A program made the position numbers and the translations under genes. The notes under the pieces were generated by a model. That model was given only the letters and a program-made list of their open reading frames with translations. It was not told where the DNA came from and ran no database searches. Positions 1 to 9,104 of a stretch of 55,127 nucleotides of DNA are shown here, one piece after another. The number at the start of each line of letters is the position of its first letter. Within the stretch, counting starts at the first letter, position 1. Source of the stretch: Rhodothermales bacterium (GTDB lineage Bacteria; Bacteroidota; Rhodothermia; Rhodothermales; Bin80); the NCBI GenBank assembly GCA_022822185.1, contig JAJECE010000107.1, forward strand, positions 1 through 55,127, read 5' to 3'.

Positions 1-179
1 GCAGCCGTCAGCGTACATGGAGTCGTATTATCGTTCGCGGTACAGGTACCACCGCCATTCACGGTGTCCACATAGTAGGTGTCCTGAGAAGATGCACTGC
101 GGGGAAGGACCAGAACGGTCAGCAGTGCTAGAAGTGTCAGAAGAGAATTACCCCCCCCCATTTTTGTAATGTGTTTCAT
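1..179 (-). CDS. Secreted protein, N-terminal part only (runs off left edge)
   Basis: An open frame starts at an ATG (complement of 177-179) and runs off the left edge, giving 59 codons. It begins MKHITKMGGG and continues with a Leu-rich hydrophobic stretch ending LVLPRSASSQ, a typical Sec signal peptide with cleavage expected near SASSQ. The mature part starts with DTYYVDTVNGGGTC, a style I associate with large secreted beta-helix or repeat proteins, but too little is present to name a family. An alternative start is the ATG at 159-161, which begins the G tract. The gene diverges from addB. Function is unknown. Confidence 0.6.
   Translation of the reverse strand, partial: MKHITKMGGGNSLLTLLALLTVLVLPRSASSQDTYYVDTVNGGGTCTANDNTTPCTLTA
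151..159 (-). repeat. Homopolymer G9 tract inside the start of the secreted gene
   Basis: Nine consecutive C on the plus strand read as nine G on the coding (minus) strand, giving the end of ATG and Gly-Gly-Gly just before the signal-peptide core. A one-base length change would shift the frame before any of the exported protein is made. Such tracts are known sites of slipped-strand phase variation in other bacteria; here variation itself is not shown. Confidence 0.6.
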
Positions 180-244
180 ATGTTTTGGGCCTCGCCCGGT
201 TAGTTTGTTCGGGTAATGTACGAAAGAGCAGGCAATTAAAATTA

Positions 245-660
245 CAAATGCGGAGCGCCAGACTAACTGGTGGAGTGTAGCGGGTGAAAGTCCTGCGTTA
301 TGAAATTGCAACCGAGTACACATCTCCGTGAGTCATGCGCGTCTGTTCGTGGGGCAGATGTGAAGCGTTGCAGCGGCACATGTGGCCGGGGCTATCAAGC
401 ACCGAAAGAAATATGACGGGGAACTGCTGATTTCCCGATCATACAACGAGAACATCACCTGGGCGGTCAGGGATAGTTCTATGGCCTTAGGAGGTAACTG
501 CATCGAATAGGGTATATTTCAGTTCAGGGTCAAGGGAATGAGCGGAAGCACCAGATGCTATATTTGTTGAACGGAGCATCATCAAAACGGAGATGTTCAA
601 ATTTTTTCAGGGCAATTTTCCGGTTACGGGAGCCGATGAATATGAAACGCAGCCTGTTCC
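245..660 (+). other. Possible decayed group II intron-like RNA (no ORF)
   Basis: This non-coding stretch between two divergent genes has no convincing ORF. It carries pieces that resemble bacterial group II intron RNA: a hairpin GCGGG-UGAAAGU-CCUGC near 278-296, text reminiscent of intron domain I around 350-410, and at 630-659 a stretch starting GAGCCG, with UGAAA inside and ending GUUC, like a degenerate domain V. The pairing is imperfect, no maturase is present and the boundaries cannot be set. If real it is a dead remnant directly upstream of addB. It could equally be chance similarity. Confidence 0.2.
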
Positions 661-676
661 AGTCTGAATTCTTGTA

Positions 677-3421
677 TTGATTCCAATTTCAGAAAATGAT
701 TTTACGGGATATCCATCGTTCGTTCAACGACTCTTCTGGATCATGATGACGATAACAGCAACGGATCGGCTGGCGCGGGCGCGTCACCAGGAATATGATT
801 GGCAGCAGCAGGAAAAAGGGGATCGTACCTGGATGACTGCGTCCGTCAGAACGCTCAATGCATGGCTATCCGAGTTGTGGGAAGAAGGGATGTATGCGGC
901 TTCCAATTCGACACTCCTTCGTCCGCTTCGTCCAGCAGAAGAGCAAATTATCTGGGAGAATATTCTGAGCTCCGATACCCGGAATCTCCCCCTTGATGTG
1001 TCTGCAACTGCTGAATTGGCGCGTACCTCCTGGAAACTTCTCTGTGATTGGCATCTGCCGCTGGAGGGGCCGGAATGGGCTGTTTCCGAGGATGCGCGTG
1101 CCTTCCAGAAGTGGGCGGCGGAATTTCGTGGACGATGCAAAAAGAAGGGGTGGTTCTCGGCTTCCGAACTGTCCCGTCATGTGATCCGCCTGATCCGTGA
1201 AGGGCAGGTGGATGTCCCGGATCAAGTGGAACTTGTCGGATTTCTGGAGCAGACCCCCGCAGAAAAGCGCTTCTTTGAGACGCTGCAAATGCACGGTACA
1301 AGCATCCAGGAAACACCCTCTCCAAATCACCAGGGGCAGGTGTTCCGTTTACCAGTCATTGATACCCTCCAGGAGATGCGTATTGCTGCAGCATGGGCGC
1401 GTCAAATTATGGAGACCGATCCAGGGGCGGAGCACAAGTCCTTTCGTATTGGGGTTGTTGTGTCAGGAATGGTCAATCTGCGCAGTCAGATTGAGCGGAT
1501 ATTTTCAGAAATTTTTCACCCGCAGTCAAGGCTTCAGCCGGACAATGATTCAAAACGTCTCTTCAACATTTCCCAGGGGCTCCCGGCAGGGGACTATCCG
1601 ATCATTCAATCGGCATTGCAGATTCTTTCCATAGATCCCAGAGAGATTCCTGTAGAGGAGGCCAGCCGCCTCCTTTTATCACCTTTTCTGCCGGCGTTCC
1701 ATGAGGAACGATCTTCACGTGCCCTTCTTGATGTAGATTTGCGTGGGCGGGGTGAGCAGTATGTGACCTTGAAGGATCTGATTTATCTGTCTACAAAGAA
1801 GAAGGACTGTCCGGTACTTGTTTCGATTCTTGTTGCATGGCAGGCGCAGTATTCAGATCTTCAGGGAAGGAAACTGCCTAGCGAATGGGCGGAGTCCTTC
1901 TCACGGCTGTTGCAGTCAGGGAAATCAAACATACCGCTGGCTAACGGGGATATGCCGGACCATGCAGTCAGCATCGGCTGGCCGGGATACTGGAAACAAA
2001 CCAGTACGGAGTACCAGACCTATACCGTCTGGGAAGAATTGATGTCGGCGCTGGTGGAGTTGGATGGGGTGTGCGGACGCATTACCTCTGGTAAAGCCGT
2101 CACCATACTTCGTAGAATGGCCTCCGCTAAGGTGTTCCAGCCCGAATATGAACCTGCACCAGTGCAGATATTGAGTGTGGGAGAAGCGGTTGGTATCTCC
2201 TTTGATCATCTCTGGGTGATGGGGATGCATGACGATGCCTGGCCGCCCCCTTGTGCACCAGCCCCGTTTGTACCGATCCTGCTGCAGCGCAGAAAAGGAT
2301 TGTGGCGTTCCACGCCGGAGGGGATGCTGCTGCACGCCAGAGAGCTTGCGGATCGTCTGCTGAAGAGTGCGCCATTGGTCATCGTCAGTCACCCCCAGCG
2401 GGAGGGGGATGCGGATCGGAGAATTAGTCCAATGTTTGCCGGACTGCCAGAAGTTTCTGAGGAGGACCTGGGAATTGAACCCAGCCAAACCCTCGGTGAG
2501 CAGGTTCAATCCTCTTCAAAGCTGGAAATCATCCGAGATGATGAAGGACTTCCCTGTGGCGAAGGGGAAACTCGAGGAGGGACCTATCTATTCAAGCTGC
2601 AGGCGGCATGCCCATTCCGTGCATTTGCAGAACTACGCCTTGGCGCGGTTCCACTTGCTACTGCTCAGTCGGGGCTGCATGCGATGGACCGAGGCAGAAT
2701 GATGCACCACATATTGGACATCCTCTGGCAGCAGTTGGGGACGCAGGCGGCATTGGAAGCCATGTCAGAGCAGGAGGAAGATCAGTTTGTGCGGACAATT
2801 GTGCAGGAGCAGCTTGTCAGTAGGGTACCATTTCGGCGGGTCCTTCAAAGCGAGCGGTTTTTTGGAATTGAGCGGGATCGGTTGGTGCGAATCACGCGGG
2901 AATGGCTTGCCCTTGAGCGGAACCGCCGCCCCTTTACGGTTCTTGAGCAGGAGGAGAGACAGCATGTCATTGCAGGGGGACTTGAGATTCGTATTCAGGA
3001 GGATCGTGTGGATCAACTTGAAAATGGAGAGCGGTTTATCCTTGACTATAAGACAGGGAATTGCAGTCCTAGTCATTGGGACGGGGAACGTCCGGATGAC
3101 CCTCAGTTACCCATTTATGCGGCTGTCGCGGATTCGCCGGTTGCGGGTATCTCCTTTGGCAGCCTGAGGAAAGGGGGTATGCGCATGAAAGGAATTGCAA
3201 ATCAGGATGTCGGCAATAGCGGGGTGAAAAACCCCCGGAAACCCCTGCCGGAGCTTATTCAGGACTGGCGGGGAATACTCAATAAACTGGGGCATGATTA
3301 CAAAGCGGGCCATGCACTGGTGGATCCCAAAAACCCGATAAAGACATGCATGTATTGCAGACTGACTTCGCTTTGCCGAGTCGGGAGTGACCCCGCAGCC
3401 CCACAGCATTCAGATGAGTAA
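677..3421 (+). CDS. addB: AddB-like PD-(D/E)XK nuclease, double-strand-break repair
   Basis: This is a 914-residue partner of the AddAB helicase-nuclease, matching the family of roughly 900-residue AddB relatives annotated as probable DNA repair protein. The C-terminal nuclease is visible: Cys in QAACPFRAF (about residue 644), LDYKTG (about 788-792, PD-(D/E)XK core) and CMYCRLTSLC near residue 890. That Cys pattern is expected for the AddB iron-sulfur cluster that staples the nuclease domain. The N-terminal part is the inactivated-helicase-like half, with no clear Walker A. The start is probably TTG at 677, directly after an in-frame stop at 665. ATG at 743 is an alternative but would remove about 22 residues. 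The gene overlaps addA by 8 bases. Confidence 0.88.
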   Translation: MIPISENDFTGYPSFVQRLFWIMMTITATDRLARARHQEYDWQQQEKGDRTWMTASVRTLNAWLSELWEEGMYAASNSTLLRPLRPAEEQIIWENILSSDTRNLPLDVSATAELARTSWKLLCDWHLPLEGPEWAVSEDARAFQKWAAEFRGRCKKKGWFSASELSRHVIRLIREGQVDVPDQVELVGFLEQTPAEKRFFETLQMHGTSIQETPSPNHQGQVFRLPVIDTLQEMRIAAAWARQIMETDPGAEHKSFRIGVVVSGMVNLRSQIERIFSEIFHPQSRLQPDNDSKRLFNISQGLPAGDYPIIQSALQILSIDPREIPVEEASRLLLSPFLPAFHEERSSRALLDVDLRGRGEQYVTLKDLIYLSTKKKDCPVLVSILVAWQAQYSDLQGRKLPSEWAESFSRLLQSGKSNIPLANGDMPDHAVSIGWPGYWKQTSTEYQTYTVWEELMSALVELDGVCGRITSGKAVTILRRMASAKVFQPEYEPAPVQILSVGEAVGISFDHLWVMGMHDDAWPPPCAPAPFVPILLQRRKGLWRSTPEGMLLHARELADRLLKSAPLVIVSHPQREGDADRRISPMFAGLPEVSEEDLGIEPSQTLGEQVQSSSKLEIIRDDEGLPCGEGETRGGTYLFKLQAACPFRAFAELRLGAVPLATAQSGLHAMDRGRMMHHILDILWQQLGTQAALEAMSEQEEDQFVRTIVQEQLVSRVPFRRVLQSERFFGIERDRLVRITREWLALERNRRPFTVLEQEERQHVIAGGLEIRIQEDRVDQLENGERFILDYKTGNCSPSHWDGERPDDPQLPIYAAVADSPVAGISFGSLRKGGMRMKGIANQDVGNSGVKNPRKPLPELIQDWRGILNKLGHDYKAGHALVDPKNPIKTCMYCRLTSLCRVGSDPAAPQHSDE

Positions 3422-6400
3422 TCAGGTTCCAGATCACGCCCAGCGGCTCCAGGCATTGGACCCGAATGCCTCATTTATTGTGCAGGCCCCGGCGGGTTCA
3501 GGTAAAACCGAACTTCTGATCCAGCGATTCCTTGTTTTATTAGCACGAGTAAAACTCCCGGAGGAGATTGTTGCGATCACGTTTACACGCAAGGCGGCGG
3601 CCGAAATGCGCCACCGCATTATTCGTGTTCTCCAGAGAGCTGCGGGACAGGCACCGGTCGTCCCGCACGAAAAGCATACATGGGATCTGGCGCAATTAGC
3701 CCTGGAACGCAACGACAGGCGGGCCTGGAATCTTCTGGATAACCCGCTCCGGCTACGAATTCAGACCATTGACTCCCTTTGTTCGCTGCTGGTCCGAAGG
3801 ATGCCCTGGGTTTCCCGCATGGGGGCACTGCTCAGGCCGGAAGAGGATGCACGCCATCTGTATCAAAAAGCTGCGCACCGCACACTGGAGTTTCTATACT
3901 CGGTTCAGGCACGTCCGAATGTGGTCCAGGCGATTGCAGTTTTACTGGGTCATCTGGATAACGATATGAGAAGGGTGGAGCAGCTGTTGGGGGCGATGCT
4001 GGGCAGTCGGGATCAGTGGATCCGTCATGTGGATGGTATGGAGCATGAACCGGCGAAGACACGGGCGGCACTGGAGTCCGCGTTGACGCATATTGTTGAA
4101 TGTACGCTGGAACGGATGGTCGCAGAGTTTCCACAAGATCACACAGAAGATGTGGTTGAATTGGCCCGGTTTGCCGCCGAAAATCTACGAAATGAAGGAA
4201 GGGAAAGTGTGATTGGTGCCTGCGCAGACCTTCGGGGCCTCCCAGGTTCCTCGGCGGCGGATCTTCCCTGTTGGCTGGGGATTGCGGAGTTGTTTCTGAC
4301 GGGTACGGGAACGCGTCGCAGCAGGTATTCAGTCCGTGAAGGATTCCCGGCCGGAGAGCGGGATGCGAAAGAGCGCATCCAAGGTATCCATCTTGCAGAG
4401 GATACGATCACACAACTGAAGGAACTGAGACAGTTACCGCCATCCTCCTATGGAGAGAGCCAATGGGAGGTTTTGGCCGCCCTGATGCATCTTCTGCCCG
4501 CGGCAGTCGCACAGCTTCGCAAGGTCTTTCAGGAGGATGGGAGTGTGGACTTTACAGAGATCGGGATCGCAGCACAGCAGGCCGCGAAGGCGCATATGCA
4601 GTCCGGCAGCCAAGGGGGGATGCTCGATATTGCGACTCGGCATCTACTGGTTGATGAATTCCAGGATACGTCCCAGAGCCAGTACGAGTTGTTTGAACGA
4701 CTCATCCATGACTGGAAGGAGGATGGCAGAACGCTGTTTCTGGTCGGTGATCCCATGCAGTCAATCTATGGTTTTCGGGAGGCAGAGGTGAGCCTGTTCT
4801 CACGAACCCGAACAAGTGGAATCGGCTCCATTCGTCCCCGGTCACTTGTATTAGAGACAAATTTTCGCTCCAGTACAGAGATTGTAAGTTGGGTCAATGA
4901 AGCCTTAGGGGCGGCCTTTCCGGAAGTGGAGGACACGGTAACCGGTTCCGTCGTATACAGCCCTTCCACAGCATTCAGGACGGACCTCAAACAGGGTAAA
5001 GTTGCGATTCATCCGTTCTTTTATAATGACCTGGATGGGCAGGCCGAAAAGGTGGTACAGATCATTGCCGAAACCCAATCCCGGCAGCCGGATGCGACCA
5101 TTGCTGTGCTTGTTCAGGCACGCAGGCATCTATTGCAAATCATTTCCGTGCTTCGTGAGCGCGGGATTACGTTTCGGTCGGTAGATATTGATCCACTTGG
5201 GGAGCGTCCGGTGGTTCGTGATCTGATTGCATTGACGCAGGCGCTCCTTCATCCGGGAAACCGAATTGCATGGTTGTCGATCCTGCGAGCTCCGTGGTGC
5301 GGGCTTCAACTGGCTGATTTACAGAGATTGATGGGAGATGATCTGAAAACTCCCGTGATGGATCTTCTTACCAGACATGTGACAAGGATGTCCCCGGATG
5401 GCAGGCAGCGGGTTGGGCGGATCCTTCCGGCGCTTCAGGATGCGTATGCGCTGGCGGGCAGGCTTCCAGTGCGCCGGTGGGTTGAAGGCGTGTGGCTGGC
5501 GCTGGGCGGGCCTGCATGTCTTGAAAAATCAGCACACCTGAATGATGCCATGGCATATCTGGATCTTCTGGAGGAGTCGGTAGAGGGGGTTGACTTGCGG
5601 GATGAGCGCAAATTCATGGAGGATGTGGAACGCCTGTTCGCCCCGTCGGATCTAGAAGCAGGTGCAGAACTGCAGCTACTCACTACCCATAAAGCCAAAG
5701 GACTTGAATTTGATACGGTTATACTGCCTGGCCTGGGGTACCGCACAAGGGGAGATGCGCAGCGCCTGTTAATGTGGAGAGAGTACAATGATGGTGATCA
5801 GCCCCATTTATTGCTGGCACCAATCCGGGAGACGGGAGGCAAAGAAGACCTCGCCTATAATTATTTGCATAATGTTGAGCGAAAGCGACGAGATCACGAG
5901 GGAACCCGTCTTCTGTATGTGGCAGCCACAAGAGCCCGAAAGGAGTTGCATCTAATCGGTCATATTTCTCAAAACGCTGAAGATCCGGAGTTAAAACCGC
6001 CGGATCCGCGAACTCTTTTGTCCAAAATCTGGAAAATGGCAGAACCGGAATTTTCAGAGGCATGGGAGAACCATCCGCAGGAAGAGAATGCAGAAGAGGT
6101 TCCTGAGCAGTCAGGAGTCGGTGTCCCGTTACTTCGTTTGTCCACGCAGTGGAAACCCGTAGATCTGCCGGATGAGTTAATCTGGAAGGCGGAGAAGGAT
6201 CGATCTGAAGACGAGAAAGAAGATCGTGAGCCGGTGTTTAAGTGGGTGGGGGATCTGCAGCGGCGGGTCGGGATTGTGGTCCATCGGATATTACAGGGGA
6301 TGCGGTTTCCAGACCGGGTGGGTTTTAGCGAGAACGTTCTTCGCAATGCGCTTGCTCACGAGGGTTTAGATGGAGATAATCTGGAGGAGGCCCTGATCCA

Positions 6401-6779
6401 GGTGAAGCAGATCCTTAAGAGTGTGGTGGAGGATCGTCGGGGGCGCTGGGTTCTGTCAAAGCATGAAGAAGATGCATGGGAGCATACACTCACTGCAGTG
6501 ACTGGAGCGGGGGTACGCCGATTTATTCTTGACCGAACGTTTGTTGAGGATGGCAGGCGCTGGATCGTTGATTACAAGACGAGTACGCACCTTGGGAGTG
6601 ATATGGACGATTTTTTAGATCAGGAACAAGAGAGATATCAAGCCAAGATGGAACTCTATGCACGGGCGATGCGGGCCATAGATTCCAAGAGGCCGATTTT
6701 TCTGGGGTTGTACTTCCCTGCCCTGAAGGGGTGGCGGCAATGGGAATACATTGATTCGAAGTCGGATGATCGGTCATGA
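3414..6779 (+). CDS. addA: AddA-like UvrD/RecB helicase-nuclease
   Basis: This is a superfamily 1 helicase with a C-terminal nuclease, the motor subunit paired with AddB for end resection before RecA loading. Motifs in order from the ATG start: Walker A APAGSGKTELL (about residues 25-35), Ia ITFTRKAAAEMR, II LLVDEFQDTSQ (about 412), III VGDPMQSIYGF (about 444), IV LETNFRSS, V TTHKAKGLEFD (about 757), VI RLLYVAATRARKEL (about 835), then nuclease WIVDYKTS (about 1050). ATG at 3414 overlaps the addB stop (ATGAGTAA), which favours translational coupling. A GTG at 3387 is a less likely start. All helicase motifs and the nuclease Asp/Lys are present, so the enzyme should be active. Confidence 0.9.
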   Translation: MSNQVPDHAQRLQALDPNASFIVQAPAGSGKTELLIQRFLVLLARVKLPEEIVAITFTRKAAAEMRHRIIRVLQRAAGQAPVVPHEKHTWDLAQLALERNDRRAWNLLDNPLRLRIQTIDSLCSLLVRRMPWVSRMGALLRPEEDARHLYQKAAHRTLEFLYSVQARPNVVQAIAVLLGHLDNDMRRVEQLLGAMLGSRDQWIRHVDGMEHEPAKTRAALESALTHIVECTLERMVAEFPQDHTEDVVELARFAAENLRNEGRESVIGACADLRGLPGSSAADLPCWLGIAELFLTGTGTRRSRYSVREGFPAGERDAKERIQGIHLAEDTITQLKELRQLPPSSYGESQWEVLAALMHLLPAAVAQLRKVFQEDGSVDFTEIGIAAQQAAKAHMQSGSQGGMLDIATRHLLVDEFQDTSQSQYELFERLIHDWKEDGRTLFLVGDPMQSIYGFREAEVSLFSRTRTSGIGSIRPRSLVLETNFRSSTEIVSWVNEALGAAFPEVEDTVTGSVVYSPSTAFRTDLKQGKVAIHPFFYNDLDGQAEKVVQIIAETQSRQPDATIAVLVQARRHLLQIISVLRERGITFRSVDIDPLGERPVVRDLIALTQALLHPGNRIAWLSILRAPWCGLQLADLQRLMGDDLKTPVMDLLTRHVTRMSPDGRQRVGRILPALQDAYALAGRLPVRRWVEGVWLALGGPACLEKSAHLNDAMAYLDLLEESVEGVDLRDERKFMEDVERLFAPSDLEAGAELQLLTTHKAKGLEFDTVILPGLGYRTRGDAQRLLMWREYNDGDQPHLLLAPIRETGGKEDLAYNYLHNVERKRRDHEGTRLLYVAATRARKELHLIGHISQNAEDPELKPPDPRTLLSKIWKMAEPEFSEAWENHPQEENAEEVPEQSGVGVPLLRLSTQWKPVDLPDELIWKAEKDRSEDEKEDREPVFKWVGDLQRRVGIVVHRILQGMRFPDRVGFSENVLRNALAHEGLDGDNLEEALIQVKQILKSVVEDRRGRWVLSKHEEDAWEHTLTAVTGAGVRRFILDRTFVEDGRRWIVDYKTSTHLGSDMDDFLDQEQERYQAKMELYARAMRAIDSKRPIFLGLYFPALKGWRQWEYIDSKSDDRS

Positions 6780-6929
6780 CGGACCCCAGAGTAATTTCCA
6801 TCTCCATGCTGTTCAATCTCCGTCTTCACTGGACATGGAAGAAGAGAATTTAAAAATTTTAGACTTTCTATTTTTAGATGGCATAAAGTCATTTAATCAG
6901 ACAAAATTCACAAATTCAAGTAAATTTAT

Positions 6930-6990
6930 TTTGAAAAATTCTATTTTAAGGGTTTATTAAACATTAAAATTGACTTTGAGTGAAATTTTG
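6930..6990 (-). promoter_or_regulatory. AT-rich block resembling the AbiEi promoter blocks (possible third copy)
   Basis: The AT-rich gap between addA and the AbiE island contains GAAAAATTC and, 20 bases further on, CATTAAAAT. The same two words at the same spacing and orientation occur in the block at 9967-10042, and in close form in that at 11074-11149. It lies downstream of the last AbiEii gene with no antitoxin after it, so it may be the leftover edge of a lost module. AT-rich sequence makes chance similarity possible. Confidence 0.3.
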
Positions 6991-7011
6991 CGAACTTCTT
7001 TGAAGCGTTCG

Positions 7012-7965
7012 TTAGTGGAATAATTTTTCAAGTGCCTTGCGCTGCCTTGCATGTTTTTCGCGGTTCAGGAACTTAAGTTTTTTCAAGTTGAAGGCTTTCC
7101 AGCGAACCGCTGGAAGGTCTTCCGCCTGGGGGAGCCCAATCAATTGAAAATCCGGATCGCCGTTATGAAGGGAGAGAAGAAAGGTTGCAATTGAACCTGA
7201 AAGCCGTGATGCAATATCTGAATGCAGGCGCTGAGCCGTTTCAATGAGCGTTTCAATCGGGATGGTTTTCCCGGTCATTCCTTGAAAGCAGAGATTGTAC
7301 AATTCCTTCAGGATATAATTTGATGGGGACAGTATTTTGTGTATCGGTTGGTTTGAACTGGCAACATGAACCAGAAATACGCGGAACAATTCATCTGTGA
7401 TCTCCCCGTTCTTGTAGAATATCATCAGATCAAACAGATCCCGCGGATATTTACGTTGGAGGGCAGTATAGATTTTGCCCGCGTACGTATCCGCAAAAGA
7501 GGCAACATTCATCCGTATTGCTCCAAATTGTCTGGTTACGGCATTGGAGGTTGTTATTGAATCGGGAGGCAGTACAGTGCCCCGTTTAACCATAGATGTT
7601 TCAATCTTTATCCATGTATCTCCCTGAAACACAATGATCCGGGGGCAGGCAATCCTTTTTTGCGGCAGGTATTGCGCATAGATCCCGGAATGATTATCCA
7701 TGACTGCGTCAGCGATGCGGCGGAGGGCATCCTCAATATTCCTGACCGCAATCTCTCGATCCTCAACCGGTAACCATGTGAGTTCTATACTCGCAGGTAA
7801 TCTTGGCATATCCTGATGGAAGATATTGATGGCGGTGCCTCCCCTGAGGGCAAAGTCTGATTCTTTGGCGACTTTGGAGAGCACCTTCATGAGCAGGGTA
7901 GTTCTCTCAAGATAATCACGAGATACACTCATCACAGTTCGGCAGAGGATGTCGATAGACTCCAT
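7012..7965 (-). CDS. AbiEii-family nucleotidyltransferase, changed active site
   Basis: A 317-residue AbiEii/AbiGii-type protein, the toxin side of type IV toxin-antitoxin systems, built on a polymerase-beta-like nucleotidyltransferase fold. The Gly motif RGGTAIN (residues 41-47) is kept. The following acidic motif reads RLPASIELTW, where the sister gene at 8181-9104 has RLSVDIDLTW, so the DxD is replaced by SxE (S59, E61). The later KIYTALQRKYPRDLFD motif is intact. By alignment with the sister, the start could be the ATG at 7932 (MSVSRDYLER) rather than 7965. No antitoxin gene directly precedes it. The protein is probably catalytically weak or dead, though the frame is open throughout. Confidence 0.82.
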   Translation of the reverse strand: MESIDILCRTVMSVSRDYLERTTLLMKVLSKVAKESDFALRGGTAINIFHQDMPRLPASIELTWLPVEDREIAVRNIEDALRRIADAVMDNHSGIYAQYLPQKRIACPRIIVFQGDTWIKIETSMVKRGTVLPPDSITTSNAVTRQFGAIRMNVASFADTYAGKIYTALQRKYPRDLFDLMIFYKNGEITDELFRVFLVHVASSNQPIHKILSPSNYILKELYNLCFQGMTGKTIPIETLIETAQRLHSDIASRLSGSIATFLLSLHNGDPDFQLIGLPQAEDLPAVRWKAFNLKKLKFLNREKHARQRKALEKLFH

Positions 7966-8180
7966 AGATAATCCGCACCAGCCCTATGATTCACATAATC
8001 GTGATCAGGGTTTGAGTTTTGTCCTTGCCAGATTCCATACATGGAGGTCTCTAAGAGATGATGCATTTGGTTTCTACCAGAGTAGTTCCATCACTGAATT
8101 CGTCGGGTAGTGCCAACAATCCGTGGTTTTGACCAGATGGATAAGCGTTGATTCCATCTGGCGCATTGCATAAACCTGTC

Positions 8181-9104
8181 TTATTGAAACAACCGCCGGA
8201 TTGCCTCCCGTTGTTGTGCATGTTTTTTGGGTTGCTCTTTTTTGAGCCTTCCCAGGTTCAGCAGTTTCCAGCGAACCGCAGGCAAATTTACAGCATCGGG
8301 GAATCCAATCAATCCGAAGTCCGGCTCCACATTATGGAGTGAAATCAGGAAGGTTTCAACTTCATCTGTAAATCTTGATCGAATATCTTCATGCAGCCGA
8401 AGGCCAGTTTCCGTCAGTGCTTTTAGCGAAGTTTTTCTAAGACTCATGCCCCTGAAACGATCATCGTACAAGTCTTCCCTTACTGGCTGTGTTGGTGATA
8501 GCGATTCGTGTATTGCTCTGTTTGAGGATGCGACATATACCAGAAGTACTCGGAAGAGTTGATCGGATATTCCTTCGTTTTCATAAAGCACCATGACATC
8601 AAACAGATCTCGCGGATGTTTACGTTCAAGTGCTGCGCAGATCTTTCCACCGTATACATCTTCATAGGAGACCAACTTCATCGTCACCGAGTTGAACTGT
8701 TCCGTTGCAGCATTCGTCGTCTTCATTAGACGAAACGGCCTCACGGTGCCTCGTGCTATAGTGGATGTCTCAATTTTTATCTCCACCTTGCCGCGTTTTA
8801 CATGGATTTGGGGGAGTCCAGTTCTTTGATTTGCTGGACGTTCCACCATAATTCCAGAATGGCGGCCCAGAATTGCGTTCGTAATGTGGTTAAATGCATG
8901 ATCAATGTCCTTTAGTGCCGGTGCACGTTCCGTGATTGGCAGCCATGTGAGATCAATATCCACAGACAATCTTGGCATATCCTGATAAAACATATTGATA
9001 GCAGTGCCCCCCTTTAGTGCAAGGTCTGATTCCTCTGCGACGGTTGGCAGAACCTCCATCAGCAACTGAACCCGTTTTCTGTAGTAGTCAAAAGATGCAG
9101 TCAT
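8181..9104 (-). CDS. abiEii: AbiEii-family nucleotidyltransferase toxin
   Basis: A 307-residue toxin-type nucleotidyltransferase of the AbiE (type IV) family. Active-site elements are all visible: KGGTAIN (31-37), RLSVDIDLTW with the Asp pair D49/D51, KIETST (metal or nucleotide strand), and KICAALERKHPRDLFD near residues 150-165. Family members transfer nucleotides, in studied cases to tRNA, and slow growth until restrained by AbiEi. The start overlaps the AbiEi stop by 17 bases (9088-9104), the coupling typical of abiE pairs. It is clearly homologous along its whole length to the gene at 7012-7965, so one arose by duplication or a second acquisition. Confidence 0.88.
   Translation of the reverse strand: MTASFDYYRKRVQLLMEVLPTVAEESDLALKGGTAINMFYQDMPRLSVDIDLTWLPITERAPALKDIDHAFNHITNAILGRHSGIMVERPANQRTGLPQIHVKRGKVEIKIETSTIARGTVRPFRLMKTTNAATEQFNSVTMKLVSYEDVYGGKICAALERKHPRDLFDVMVLYENEGISDQLFRVLLVYVASSNRAIHESLSPTQPVREDLYDDRFRGMSLRKTSLKALTETGLRLHEDIRSRFTDEVETFLISLHNVEPDFGLIGFPDAVNLPAVRWKLLNLGRLKKEQPKKHAQQREAIRRLFQ

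Noticed and set aside
8051..8180. Minus-strand text LPDEFSDGTTLVETKCIIS between the two AbiEii genes, weakly like the AbiEi C-terminus
   Set aside because: Only a few residues align and a gap is needed. It lies in the expected place for a lost antitoxin tail but is too short to call.
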